Shown here one piece after another: positions 54,809-64,000 of a DNA stretch of 64,000 nucleotides. Numbering within the stretch: position 1 is the stretch's first letter; each line of letters opens with the position of its first letter. Below the pieces are notes generated by a model. The model was given only the letters and a program-made list of their open reading frames with translations. It was not told where the DNA came from and did no database searches. The position numbers and the translations under genes were made by a program. This stretch comes from Demequina sp. (GTDB taxonomy: Bacteria; Actinomycetota; Actinomycetes; Actinomycetales; Demequinaceae): NCBI GenBank assembly GCA_024707205.1, contig JANQAD010000001.1, positions 124,001 through 188,000 on the forward strand, read 5' to 3'.

Positions 54809-55833
54809 TGTGCCGGAGCGAGCGCCCCTTGTGGTTCACGCGCCGTGCTCCACCAGGGCCGCAGGAACGGCACGGGTGCCCAGCGATCGAGAGCGCGGGT
54901 GATCCCGTACGAGCACGCGAGAGCCACGGCGGCGAGCGCCAACGGGACCACGGATCGGGCCCCCGGGCCCGCCGGGAACAGCGGCGTGGCGAGCGTGAAG
55001 ATCGCGAGGACCGGCAGATGCGTGACGTACACGCCGAGCGAATTGCGACCTATGGCGTTGGCGAACCCCAGGCTCCGTGCGGACGCCACGAGCGGCGAGA
55101 TCGCGAGCACCGCGAGAGTCCCCAACGCGCAGAGTGCGAGCAGGACCACCGGGTTGGTGGCGGTGTCCGTCGCCAATGCCGCCCCAGCCGCCAACGCGAA
55201 TGCCCCACCGGCCCACAGCGCCGTGACCGGACGGGTTCGTCCCGCGAACGCCCAGTACGCCGCGGCGCACCTCTGGGCCACCACGAAGAACGCCCAGTGC
55301 TCGCCCACGTACTCCCAGTTCTGCAGGTCCAAGGGCATGGGCGGCGCCGGCCACCTGCTCATCGTCCACAGGTTCAGGCCAAGAGCCACGGGGATCAGGA
55401 TCCAGCTCGGCACCGCCCTCAGCGCCCACGCCCCAAGGATGAACAGGGCGAGCGCGTAGAGGTACCACACGCGCAGGTCCGGCCGCACAACGACGAGCAG
55501 CAGATTGGCCCATCCGTCAGTGCCAGGCTGGCGGCTGGGCCCGACAATGATCTGGCCGAGCGCGGCCCACACCACGTACAGCAGCGCAAGCGGAAGCACT
55601 CGCCTGCGCAGCACCTCGCGCGCGCTCCACGTGCCGATTGTCGCGGCGAACAGCCCAGAGATCGCGACAAGCGTTGGCATGCGCACCGCGTCGAGCGCAA
55701 GGTTCATCTGATCCAGCCAATGCGCGGTGCGATATCCGCTGCGGTGCAGCCATAGGCTCGAGTGCACGAGGACGACGAGGGTCAGCGCGCCGCCGCGCGC
55801 CGTATCGATCCACGTCACCCGCTCGCGTGCCAC
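54805..55833 (-). CDS. Acyltransferase 3 family membrane protein
   Basis: The 342-residue product starts at GTG with GAGGAGG before it and has about ten membrane helices. The N-terminal WIDTARGGALTLVVLVHSSLWLH resembles the family start, in which a histidine and an arginine in the first helices are catalytic. Other features include DAVRMPTLVAISGLF and SLGVYVTHLPVLAIF. Such proteins O-acetylate or O-acylate cell-surface glycans; the target here is unknown. It starts eight bases after the truB stop and overlaps ribF, so it is embedded in the translation-gene operon, which is unusual. Confidence 0.8.
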   Translation of the reverse strand: MARERVTWIDTARGGALTLVVLVHSSLWLHRSGYRTAHWLDQMNLALDAVRMPTLVAISGLFAATIGTWSAREVLRRRVLPLALLYVVWAALGQIIVGPSRQPGTDGWANLLLVVVRPDLRVWYLYALALFILGAWALRAVPSWILIPVALGLNLWTMSRWPAPPMPLDLQNWEYVGEHWAFFVVAQRCAAAYWAFAGRTRPVTALWAGGAFALAAGAALATDTATNPVVLLALCALGTLAVLAISPLVASARSLGFANAIGRNSLGVYVTHLPVLAIFTLATPLFPAGPGARSVVPLALAAVALACSYGITRALDRWAPVPFLRPWWSTAREPQGALAPAQ

Positions 55834-55841
55834 GCGCCTCC

Positions 55842-56726
55842 TCAGCTCCGCGGAGCGAACACCACCGTGGGGCGCCCCGCTCCTGCATCGCGCTCAACGA
55901 TAGCGATAGCCTCGCCGTCGCACACGGCAATCGCCGGCCCGACGCCGTCAGCAGCGATGCGCTGACCGTAACCAAGGGCTGTGGCCGCCTTGGGATCGAT
56001 GGCGAGCACGGGAAGGGTCCGCGTTGCGGCCTCCGTGAGGCCGATGAGCCGCGTGCGAGCGCCCGCGGCCCTCGAGCTCCTCGAGCGTCGCGGCGTCAGC
56101 GAGGGTCACCTCTCCCACGCGGGTGCGGCGCAGCGCGGTGAGGTGACCGCCAACGCCCAAGCCGGCGCCGAGGTCGCGCGCGAGCGCGCGAACATACGTT
56201 CCCGAACTCACGTCGACGGCGACGTCGAGGTCGATGACGTCGCCAGAGCGTCGGGCATCCAGCAACTCAAACCGCGCAACGGTGACGGGCCGCGCGGCCA
56301 GCTCGACGTCCTCGCCTGCACGCACGCGCGCATACGCGCGCTCCCCGCCACCTTGATTGCGCTCACCGAGCTTGGGCGCTGCAGGATGTCGCCAGTAAGC
56401 GCCGCGATACCCGCCAGGATGGCCTCGTCACTGACCGACGCTGCACTCACTTCGGTAAGCACCTCGCCCTCGGCGTCGTCGGTGATTGTCGACTGTCCCA
56501 GCCGGATCGTGGCCTCGTAGCCCTTGTCGTGGGCAGAGATGTACTGGAGCAGCCGGGTTGCCTTGCCGCATGCGATCACGAGCACGCCGGTGGCCATGGG
56601 ATCGAGCGTGCCGCCGTGGCCCACCTTGCGGGTGCCGAGGAGTCGGCGCATGCGGCCGACGACATCGTGCGAGGTCCAGCCCTGCGGCTTGTCCACGACG
56701 ATCAGTCCCGAGGGGGTGTCAGTCAT
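55842..56726 (-). CDS. truB: tRNA pseudouridine(55) synthase, frameshifted twice
   Basis: TruB makes pseudouridine 55 in the T-loop of tRNAs. The intact N-terminal part has [16 protein letters not shown] and the catalytic aspartate D42 in [14 protein letters not shown]. Near 56343 a G seems missing from a G run, moving the frame before [18 protein letters not shown]. Near 56065 a further shift separates LEELEG from [18 protein letters not shown]...PTVVFAPRS. Restoring both gives a normal protein of about 294 residues. The ATG overlaps the rbfA stop by eight bases. A 10-mer copy (56247-56256) is read as Ala-Arg-Arg. Probably functional with sequence errors. Confidence 0.87.
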
Positions 56727-57146
56727 CCTCTTCCGGGTGCTTGTACGGGTCCGCGTCGCCCGCGTACTGGGCGCCCTCGCGCAGCTTGGCTGTCTCCGCA
56801 TCGCGCAGCGCGGCCTCGTGCAGCGCCTTGTCGAGCGTTGCGGCAGTCTCCGGCACCGCGTCGAGATGGAACTCGAGCGTTGGCGTGAGGCGAATACCAA
56901 GCTGGGATCCCACGAGCGAGCGCAGCCGGCCTTTGGCGGAGGCGAGCGCGGCGGCCGTGCCGGCGCGCTCCTCCTCGCCGCCAAGGACCGTGTAGAAGAC
57001 CGACGCCTGCTGCAGGTCTCCCGTGACCCTCACGTCGGTGACGGTCACGAACCCAAGGCGCGGGTCCTTGATCTCGGTCTCAAGCGCGCCGGCAACGATC
57101 TTCTTGATCGTGCCGGCGAGCTTGAGAGCGCGGGGCTTGTCGCTCA

Positions 57147-57147
<1 letters not shown>
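56719..57147 (-). CDS. rbfA: 30S ribosome-binding factor A
   Basis: RbfA assists late 16S rRNA maturation and cold adaptation. The 142-residue product has the KH-like fold with [49 protein letters not shown] and [22 protein letters not shown]. An acidic C-terminal extension (PYKHPEEDD) is common in actinobacteria. The ATG at 57147 overlaps the infB stop (TGATG), so translation is coupled. The upstream frame to 57234 is a shadow of infB. Confidence 0.93.
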
Positions 57148-59753
<2,606 letters not shown>

Positions 59754-59762
59754 AAAAAACTC

Positions 59763-59785
59763 CTGTCTTGGTCCGACCAAGGCAG
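59763..59785 (-). promoter_or_regulatory. Hairpin just before the infB start
   Basis: CTG-t-CTTGGT (59763-59772) and ACCAAG-g-CAG (59776-59785) form a stem with a three-base loop. It ends at the CAGGAG ribosome-binding site of infB. It may modulate infB translation. The remaining bases up to ylxR (59786-59885) contain two GGTACTCAT-like direct repeats and nothing else I can identify. Confidence 0.4.
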
Positions 59786-59885
59786 GGGTCGAACCATCGT
59801 TACTGCTGGGTACTCATTTCGAGGTACTCATCGGGCGCTCATGGGCTTTCATCCCGTTCTGTCGATGGGTTTGGCACGGACAAGG

Positions 59886-60173
59886 TTATCCGAACTTGAG
59901 CGAACTCGCGTCAGCCACGCTTGCACGCAGCGCCCGCGGGAACGCCTTGCGGCGAACACTCAAGTCCAGACACTCGGGGCTGCGATGCAACCAGGCGCCG
60001 CGCCCCGGGGCAGTGGCGGTCTCGTCGAGAACCACCTGGGTTCCGTCGAGGACCACTCGCACAAGGTCCGACCGGGCCGCCCGCTGTCGGCACCCGATGC
60101 ACGTGCGAACCGGGCCTTGCGGCCCTGCGTGCTGTGCGTTGGGGGTGTCGGCTGGATTGCCCGGCTCAACCAT
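59886..60173 (-). CDS. ylxR: YlxR family RNA-binding protein (DUF448)
   Basis: The 95-residue basic protein has the YlxR signature GPVRTCIGCRQRAARSDLVRVV, followed by GRGAWLHRSPECLDLSVRRKAFPRAL. YlxR proteins bind RNA and have been linked to RNase P activity and global regulation in Bacillus. The gene is between nusA and infB, its conserved location. The ATG lies 14 bases from the nusA stop. Nothing abnormal is seen. Confidence 0.9.
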   Translation of the reverse strand: MVEPGNPADTPNAQHAGPQGPVRTCIGCRQRAARSDLVRVVLDGTQVVLDETATAPGRGAWLHRSPECLDLSVRRKAFPRALRASVADASSLKFG

Positions 60174-60187
60174 TCTACCCGGTCGCC

Positions 60188-61231
60188 TCAGGCACCCGAT
60201 CCCGGGGTGCCGGGACCACTGACAGCCGGCCCGCTCGCTCCAGGGGTCTCGGGCGCCTCGTCCGAGCGGATGTCGATCCGCCAGCCCGTGAGGCGAGCGG
60301 CGAGGCGAGCGTTCTGCCCCTCCTTGCCGATCGCGAGCGACAGGTGGAAGTCCGGGACCACGACGCGGGCCGCGCGGGCCTCCTCATCCACGACCGTCAC
60401 CGACACCACGCGCGAGGGCGACAGCGCGTTTCCCACGAACGTCGCGGGGTCCTCGTCCCAATCGACGATGTCGATCTTCTCGCCGCGGAGCTCGCTCATG
60501 ACCGCACGCACGCGGGCGCCCATGGGCCCAATGCACGCGCCCTTGGGGTTCACGCCGGGAACAGTAGCCCGCACGGCGATCTTGGTCCGGTGGCCGGCCT
60601 CGCGCGCGAGCGACATGATCTCGACGGTGCCGTCTGCGATCTCCGGCACCTCAAGCTCGAAGAGCTGGCGCACCAGGCCAGGGTGTGTCCGCGACAGCGT
60701 GATCGAGGGGCCCTTCATGCCGCGGCTGACGTCGAGCACGTAGGCGCGGATGCGCTCGCCGTGCACGTAGGTCTCCGTGGGCACCTGCTCGTGCGCGGGC
60801 AACACGGCCTCGACGTCGCCGATGTCCACGTGCACGTTGCGCATGTCCTGCGTCTGCTGAATCACGCCGGAGACGAGGTGACCCTCCTTGCCCGCGTACT
60901 CGCCGAGCACCGCGTCATCCCCCGCCTGACGCAGGCGCTGCACGATCACCTGACGCGCAGTGGAGGTGGCGATGCGGCCAAAGTCGTTGGGCGTGTGCTC
61001 GAACTCGTCGCTGAGTTGAACGGTTCCGTCCTCGTCGACGCCGAGTTCCTCGCGGGCGAAGATGGTGACGATGCCCGACGCTTGGTCCAGGTGGGCGCGC
61101 GCGTGCCGGTAGGCGCCGGGCGTCTTGTGGTACGCGGACAGGAGCGCCTGCTCGATGGCGTCGATCAGGACGTCGAAGCGGATGTCCTTCTCTTTCTCGA
61201 GGCCGCGGAGGGCCTGCATGTCGATGTCCAT
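60188..61231 (-). CDS. nusA: Transcription termination/antitermination protein NusA
   Basis: NusA binds RNA polymerase and controls pausing, termination and antitermination. The 347-residue product has the N-terminal polymerase-binding domain ([17 protein letters not shown] to about 120). An S1 domain ([29 protein letters not shown]) and two KH domains ([49 protein letters not shown]) follow. It ends in a short Pro/Gly/Ser tail and lacks the acidic repeats of enteric NusA, as usual in actinobacteria. A 10-mer copy (61073-61082) is read as Ala-Ser-Gly. Confidence 0.96.
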   Translation of the reverse strand: MDIDMQALRGLEKEKDIRFDVLIDAIEQALLSAYHKTPGAYRHARAHLDQASGIVTIFAREELGVDEDGTVQLSDEFEHTPNDFGRIATSTARQVIVQRLRQAGDDAVLGEYAGKEGHLVSGVIQQTQDMRNVHVDIGDVEAVLPAHEQVPTETYVHGERIRAYVLDVSRGMKGPSITLSRTHPGLVRQLFELEVPEIADGTVEIMSLAREAGHRTKIAVRATVPGVNPKGACIGPMGARVRAVMSELRGEKIDIVDWDEDPATFVGNALSPSRVVSVTVVDEEARAARVVVPDFHLSLAIGKEGQNARLAARLTGWRIDIRSDEAPETPGASGPAVSGPGTPGSGA

Positions 61232-61236
61232 GCGCC

Positions 61237-61692
61237 CTACCCGTTGCCCTTGAAGTCGAGTTCGATTGTGCCGACCACGATGCTCGCGACCGGGAAGCGG
61301 CGCTCGCCGTCGAGCACGACGTCGTCGCCGTCGATGTCCGTGAGACGGCCCTTGACGATGGTGCCGTCGTTGAGATCCAGGCTCACGAGGCGCGAGCGTG
61401 CGCGCAGGAAGTGACGGCGCTCCGTCAGCGGGCGGGAGATGCCAGGGGTAGAGACCTCGAGCACGTAGGCCTGTGGTGGCACATTCGCCTCATCGAGGGC
61501 GGCGCCGATCGCGCGAGATGCTGTGGCGATCGCGTCGAGGGACGCGGAGCCGACCTCATCGTCCGGAAGGTCCACCGTCACGACAACGCGCTGCCGGGAG
61601 CCGGCCTGCTCGACCTCAACGGAGTCGACGATGAGGCCGGCTTCCGCGGCGCCGGGCGCGGCGAGTTCGGCAATGCGGTTCTCGAGACCCAC
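61237..61692 (-). CDS. rimP: Ribosome maturation factor RimP
   Basis: RimP assists maturation of the 30S subunit. The 151-residue product contains [22 protein letters not shown], the [28 protein letters not shown] signature and a C-terminal SH3-like part ([26 protein letters not shown]). The stop lies five bases before the nusA start, the classical rimP-nusA start of the infB operon. It is divergent from the DUF4439-like lipoprotein gene with 64 bases between, where the operon promoter presumably lies. Confidence 0.94.
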   Translation of the reverse strand: MGLENRIAELAAPGAAEAGLIVDSVEVEQAGSRQRVVVTVDLPDDEVGSASLDAIATASRAIGAALDEANVPPQAYVLEVSTPGISRPLTERRHFLRARSRLVSLDLNDGTIVKGRLTDIDGDDVVLDGERRFPVASIVVGTIELDFKGNG

Positions 61693-61756
61693 GTCATCGC
61701 CTCCCTAAGCCGTTGCTGAAGTTCTCACACATTCTAGGGGGTCCGCGTGCCGTGTC

Positions 61757-62633
61757 ATGATGGCGCCCATGGTGAGGCGCGGGGTGCGGGCAGGGTCGTT
61801 GGCCCTGGTTGCGCTCGCAACGCTGACCGCATGCTCGTGGCGGCTCGAAACCGAACCAGAGCCGTTCCGGACGCCCTCCCCCATCACCGTGCTGCGCGAC
61901 CACGTGGCAGCTGCCGAGGCCGCGGTCGAGGCGGCGGCACCTGGTTCCGACGATCCCCTTGCCGTTGTCGAGGCGAATGCCGTGCCCATGCGGCTCGCCG
62001 CGCTCGGCGGCGTGTCGCCAACCTCGTCTCCGCGGCCTGCGGGGTCGCTCTCGCAGGCGCTCGAGGACGCCGAGGCAGCGGCCGCTGCCTGCATGGATGG
62101 CGCCGGGGACGACCCGCTTGGCGGGCTGTGCGCGTCGATCCTCCTGTCGCACAAGGCGATCAACGCCGAGAGTGAGCGCAACGACTGGGAGAGCCTCGCC
62201 TATCTCGCCGAACCGCCCACTCTGCCGCCAGCGGACAGCACGGTGCCGGCGGACGTGCTCTCGCGCCTCGCGCTCGAGCACGACAAGCTCCGCGCTCTCT
62301 ATGAGGTGGCCGCCGCGCGCAGCGACGGGGATGCGCGCACGTCCGCGCTCTCCGGTTCAAGCACCGAACGCCAGCGCGTGGCGGACCTCTTGGCCATCGC
62401 CGGGGTTCAAGATCTCCACGGAGCCCGCGTACGACGTGCCTGCCGACGCGACCGCGCTCAGGGACCAGCACCTCGCGATCGCCGAGGCCTATGCCGCGCT
62501 CATGGTGGGCGCGGCGCCGCAGGATCGCGGCTGGCTGCTGAACTCTGCGCTCGTCGAGTACCGCGGCGCGCTGGCCAACGGGCTCACCGCGGCGCAGATC
62601 CCGGCCCTGCCGGGCGCAGTGCAGGGCGCCTGA
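61757..62633 (+). CDS. Ferritin-like DUF4439-type lipoprotein, frameshifted
   Basis: The N-terminal part has a lipoprotein signal (ALVALATLTACSW, Cys near residue 27). A helical domain follows (VLRDHVAAAEAAVEAAAPG, ALEDAEAAAAACMDGAGDDPLGGLCASIL). A run of four G at 62402-62405 shifts the frame: in the other frame the protein continues GFKISTEPAYDVPADATALRDQHLAIAEAYAALMVGAAPQD to the stop at 62633. Removing one G joins both halves to about 291 residues. Helix content and the location beside rimP match the actinobacterial DUF4439 family. An alternative start is the ATG at 61769. Confidence 0.68.
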
Positions 62634-62635
62634 GC

Positions 62636-63664
62636 CTACTTCGCCGCGACGGTCCAGTTGCCGCCGACGCCGTAGTATGTCTTGCCGCCGGAGACGATCT
62701 TTGGCCGGTACACCGAGTCCGGCATGCCCAACCAGAACTCGCCGCTGCGCCAGTTCCCAGGCGGCTCAATGGTGACGGTCACGCTGCACTGGTAGGTGGC
62801 GTCGGCCCCTGATCCGGAGTAGAGAGTGAGGTTGCCGCACGGGTACGACTTCCAGCCCGCGAAGTACGGCGTGAAGACCGTGTTGTGCAGGTTGATGTCG
62901 ATGTACACCTGGGCCGTATTGGGGCGAATGCCCGTGATGGTGAACGTATTGGTCCATCCGGAGTTCGTCTCGTTCGAGCGCGTGGCCTTGCCCGCCGCGG
63001 GCACCACCGGCGTGGGGGTCTGGATGGGGTCGGTGGTGTGGCTCGGCTGCGGTGTGGACGCGGGCGGGGTGGTTGGCTTCGTCGTCGGCTTTGACGTTGG
63101 CTTCGTGGTTGGCTTTGCGGTCGGCTGCGGCGTTGGGCCGGCGCTCGGAGTGGCCGACGGTGTGGCCGCCGGGGTCGCCGACGGCGTGGGTTCGGCGCTG
63201 GGTTCCGTGGGCGGTGGCGTGTCCGGAGACGGCGTCGCGTCCGGGGTTGCGACGGCGCCAAGCACCACGACCTGCGCCTTTGCGGTGGAACGGGCCGTGG
63301 AGCCGGCGTAGGCGGTCGCTGTGATCGTATAGGTGCCCGGCTGTGCGTTCCACACTTGGTCAAAGACGTACAGGAGCTTGGCGTCCTTGCCACGGGACAG
63401 GGTCTCGAGTTCGTTGTCCGTGAGCACGGCCACCGTGTTCCCGTCGGTTGCTATGACGGCGCGGATCGAGGTCACTTGAGGCTCGTTGGTGTGCATCGTG
63501 ACGGTCAGGTCGCCAGGCGAGAGCGCGACCCCGGCGACCGGGGAGTCGATCCACAGCGCCTGCGGCTGGGGCTGCGGCGCCGTGGCCACGAGCACCACGG
63601 TGCCGACAACCGCGGTGACGCCGACAACCGCGGCGCCTATCGATGCGAGGACGGGAATGTGCAC
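62636..63664 (-). CDS. Hypothetical cell-surface protein with Thr/Pro linker
   Basis: The 342-residue product has an N-terminal membrane segment (about 6-29). A first beta-rich domain (about 38-138, WIDSPVAGVALSPGDLTVTMHTNEP) looks like an Ig/Big-type fold. A Thr/Pro/Ser/Lys linker of about 95 residues (repeats such as KPTTKPTSK) comes next. The C-terminal domain (about 235-342) is rich in Trp, Tyr and Asn, with two cysteines in YPCGNLTLY and TYQCSVTV. It is probably surface-exposed. No named family is recognised. The stop lies two bases from the convergent lipoprotein stop. Confidence 0.65.
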   Translation of the reverse strand: MHIPVLASIGAAVVGVTAVVGTVVLVATAPQPQPQALWIDSPVAGVALSPGDLTVTMHTNEPQVTSIRAVIATDGNTVAVLTDNELETLSRGKDAKLLYVFDQVWNAQPGTYTITATAYAGSTARSTAKAQVVVLGAVATPDATPSPDTPPPTEPSAEPTPSATPAATPSATPSAGPTPQPTAKPTTKPTSKPTTKPTTPPASTPQPSHTTDPIQTPTPVVPAAGKATRSNETNSGWTNTFTITGIRPNTAQVYIDINLHNTVFTPYFAGWKSYPCGNLTLYSGSGADATYQCSVTVTIEPPGNWRSGEFWLGMPDSVYRPKIVSGGKTYYGVGGNWTVAAK

Positions 63665-63673
63665 GGCGCGCTC

Positions 63674-64000
63674 CTAGTAGAACCCGACGATGGGGCGTGG
63701 GTCCAGGTAGAAAGCGGCCGCGTTGCCGAAGAACGTGTACTTGGGGACATCGATGGAGATGGGCTCATCGAAGCAAGGCGCGCTCAGGGTGACGTGCAGG
63801 TACGCGGCACCGGCCGCGGCAGGGACGGTCTCCATAACAGCCTTGGAAGGCGTGTTTGGGTAGGCGGTGCTGCGCTCATAGGGGATCTGCAACTCCCCCG
63901 TCCATTGATCGGCGGCGCGCACGCCGTCGGCGTTGGTCTTTCCGTACTTGAGCCACGCGGTCGCGTGAACGGGATACAGCCGGAACGTGGTGCCGCCCTC
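63674..64000 (-). CDS. Hypothetical protein, partial (3' end)
   Basis: The minus-strand frame is open from the window edge to the stop at 63674, at least 108 codons; the true start lies beyond 64000. The visible part contains TTFRLYPVHATAWLKYGKTNADGV, AAYLHVTLSAPCFDEPISIDVPKY and ends FYLDPRPIVGFY. It is rich in aromatic residues and resembles in style the C-terminal domain of the neighbouring surface protein, which starts nine bases downstream. I do not recognise the family. Confidence 0.6.
   Translation of the reverse strand, partial: EGGTTFRLYPVHATAWLKYGKTNADGVRAADQWTGELQIPYERSTAYPNTPSKAVMETVPAAAGAAYLHVTLSAPCFDEPISIDVPKYTFFGNAAAFYLDPRPIVGFY

Overview
The window is about 64 kb of very GC-rich DNA (by eye near 68%) from a high-GC Gram-positive bacterium. 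The conserved housekeeping order (rimP-nusA-ylxR-infB-rbfA-truB-ribF-rpsO-pnp-M16 protease, dapB, thyX-dapA-rnj, ftsK, pgsA-cinA-clgR-DUF3046-recA-recX, rny-miaB-miaA-dapF) is the classical actinobacterial one. The YlxR, ClgR and DUF3046 proteins and a mycobacterial-type SOS box (TCGAAC-N4-GTTCGA) before recA agree. I would place it in or near Micrococcales (Cellulomonadaceae/Demequinaceae-like), inferred without a search.

Layout. 0-11.5 kb: LtrA-family membrane protein, methyltransferase, dapF-miaA-miaB, rny, recX-recA, DUF3046, clgR, cinA-pgsA and a CapA-like protein. 11.5-16.6 kb: a repeat cluster, a GGDEF/EAL protein and ftsK. 16.7-24.7 kb: accessory block with a LacI-controlled sugar ABC importer and a GH127 beta-L-arabinofuranosidase, a vapBC toxin-antitoxin pair, and a lower-GC patch holding a lipoprotein gene broken by an in-frame TAG. 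24.7-32.1 kb: rnj-dapA-thyX, azlCD, two acetyltransferases, dapB. 32.1-38.1 kb: a MacAB-like export cluster with two adaptors, ATPase, permease and a Gly-rich lipoprotein. 38.1-39.4 kb: M16 protease. 39.6-50.2 kb: alpha-glucoside operon (GH13, LacI, ROK, MalF/MalG/solute-binding protein, GH15-like, GH31). 50.3-61.7 kb: pnp to rimP. 61.7-64 kb: a DUF4439-like lipoprotein and two cell-surface hypotheticals. The sugar operon and export cluster sit inside backbone (pnp | M16 | dapB) that is usually contiguous, so they look like insertions.

The most unusual signal belongs to no gene. The 10-mer AGCGTCGGGC (complement GCCCGACGCT) occurs exactly 26 times by hand count, where composition predicts fewer than one. 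It lies in both orientations, in four codon contexts and in intergenic DNA, spread over backbone and accessory genes, and sometimes forms inverted pairs or ends longer palindromic repeats. It resembles the uptake sequences or highly iterated motifs of other phyla; I know of no description in actinobacteria.

At least seven genes (cinA, dapB, truB twice, an adaptor, two lipoproteins, a LacI repressor) carry frameshifts, some in G runs and two in normally essential genes. Consensus errors in the assembly are more likely than decay, and these genes are annotated as interrupted but probably functional.
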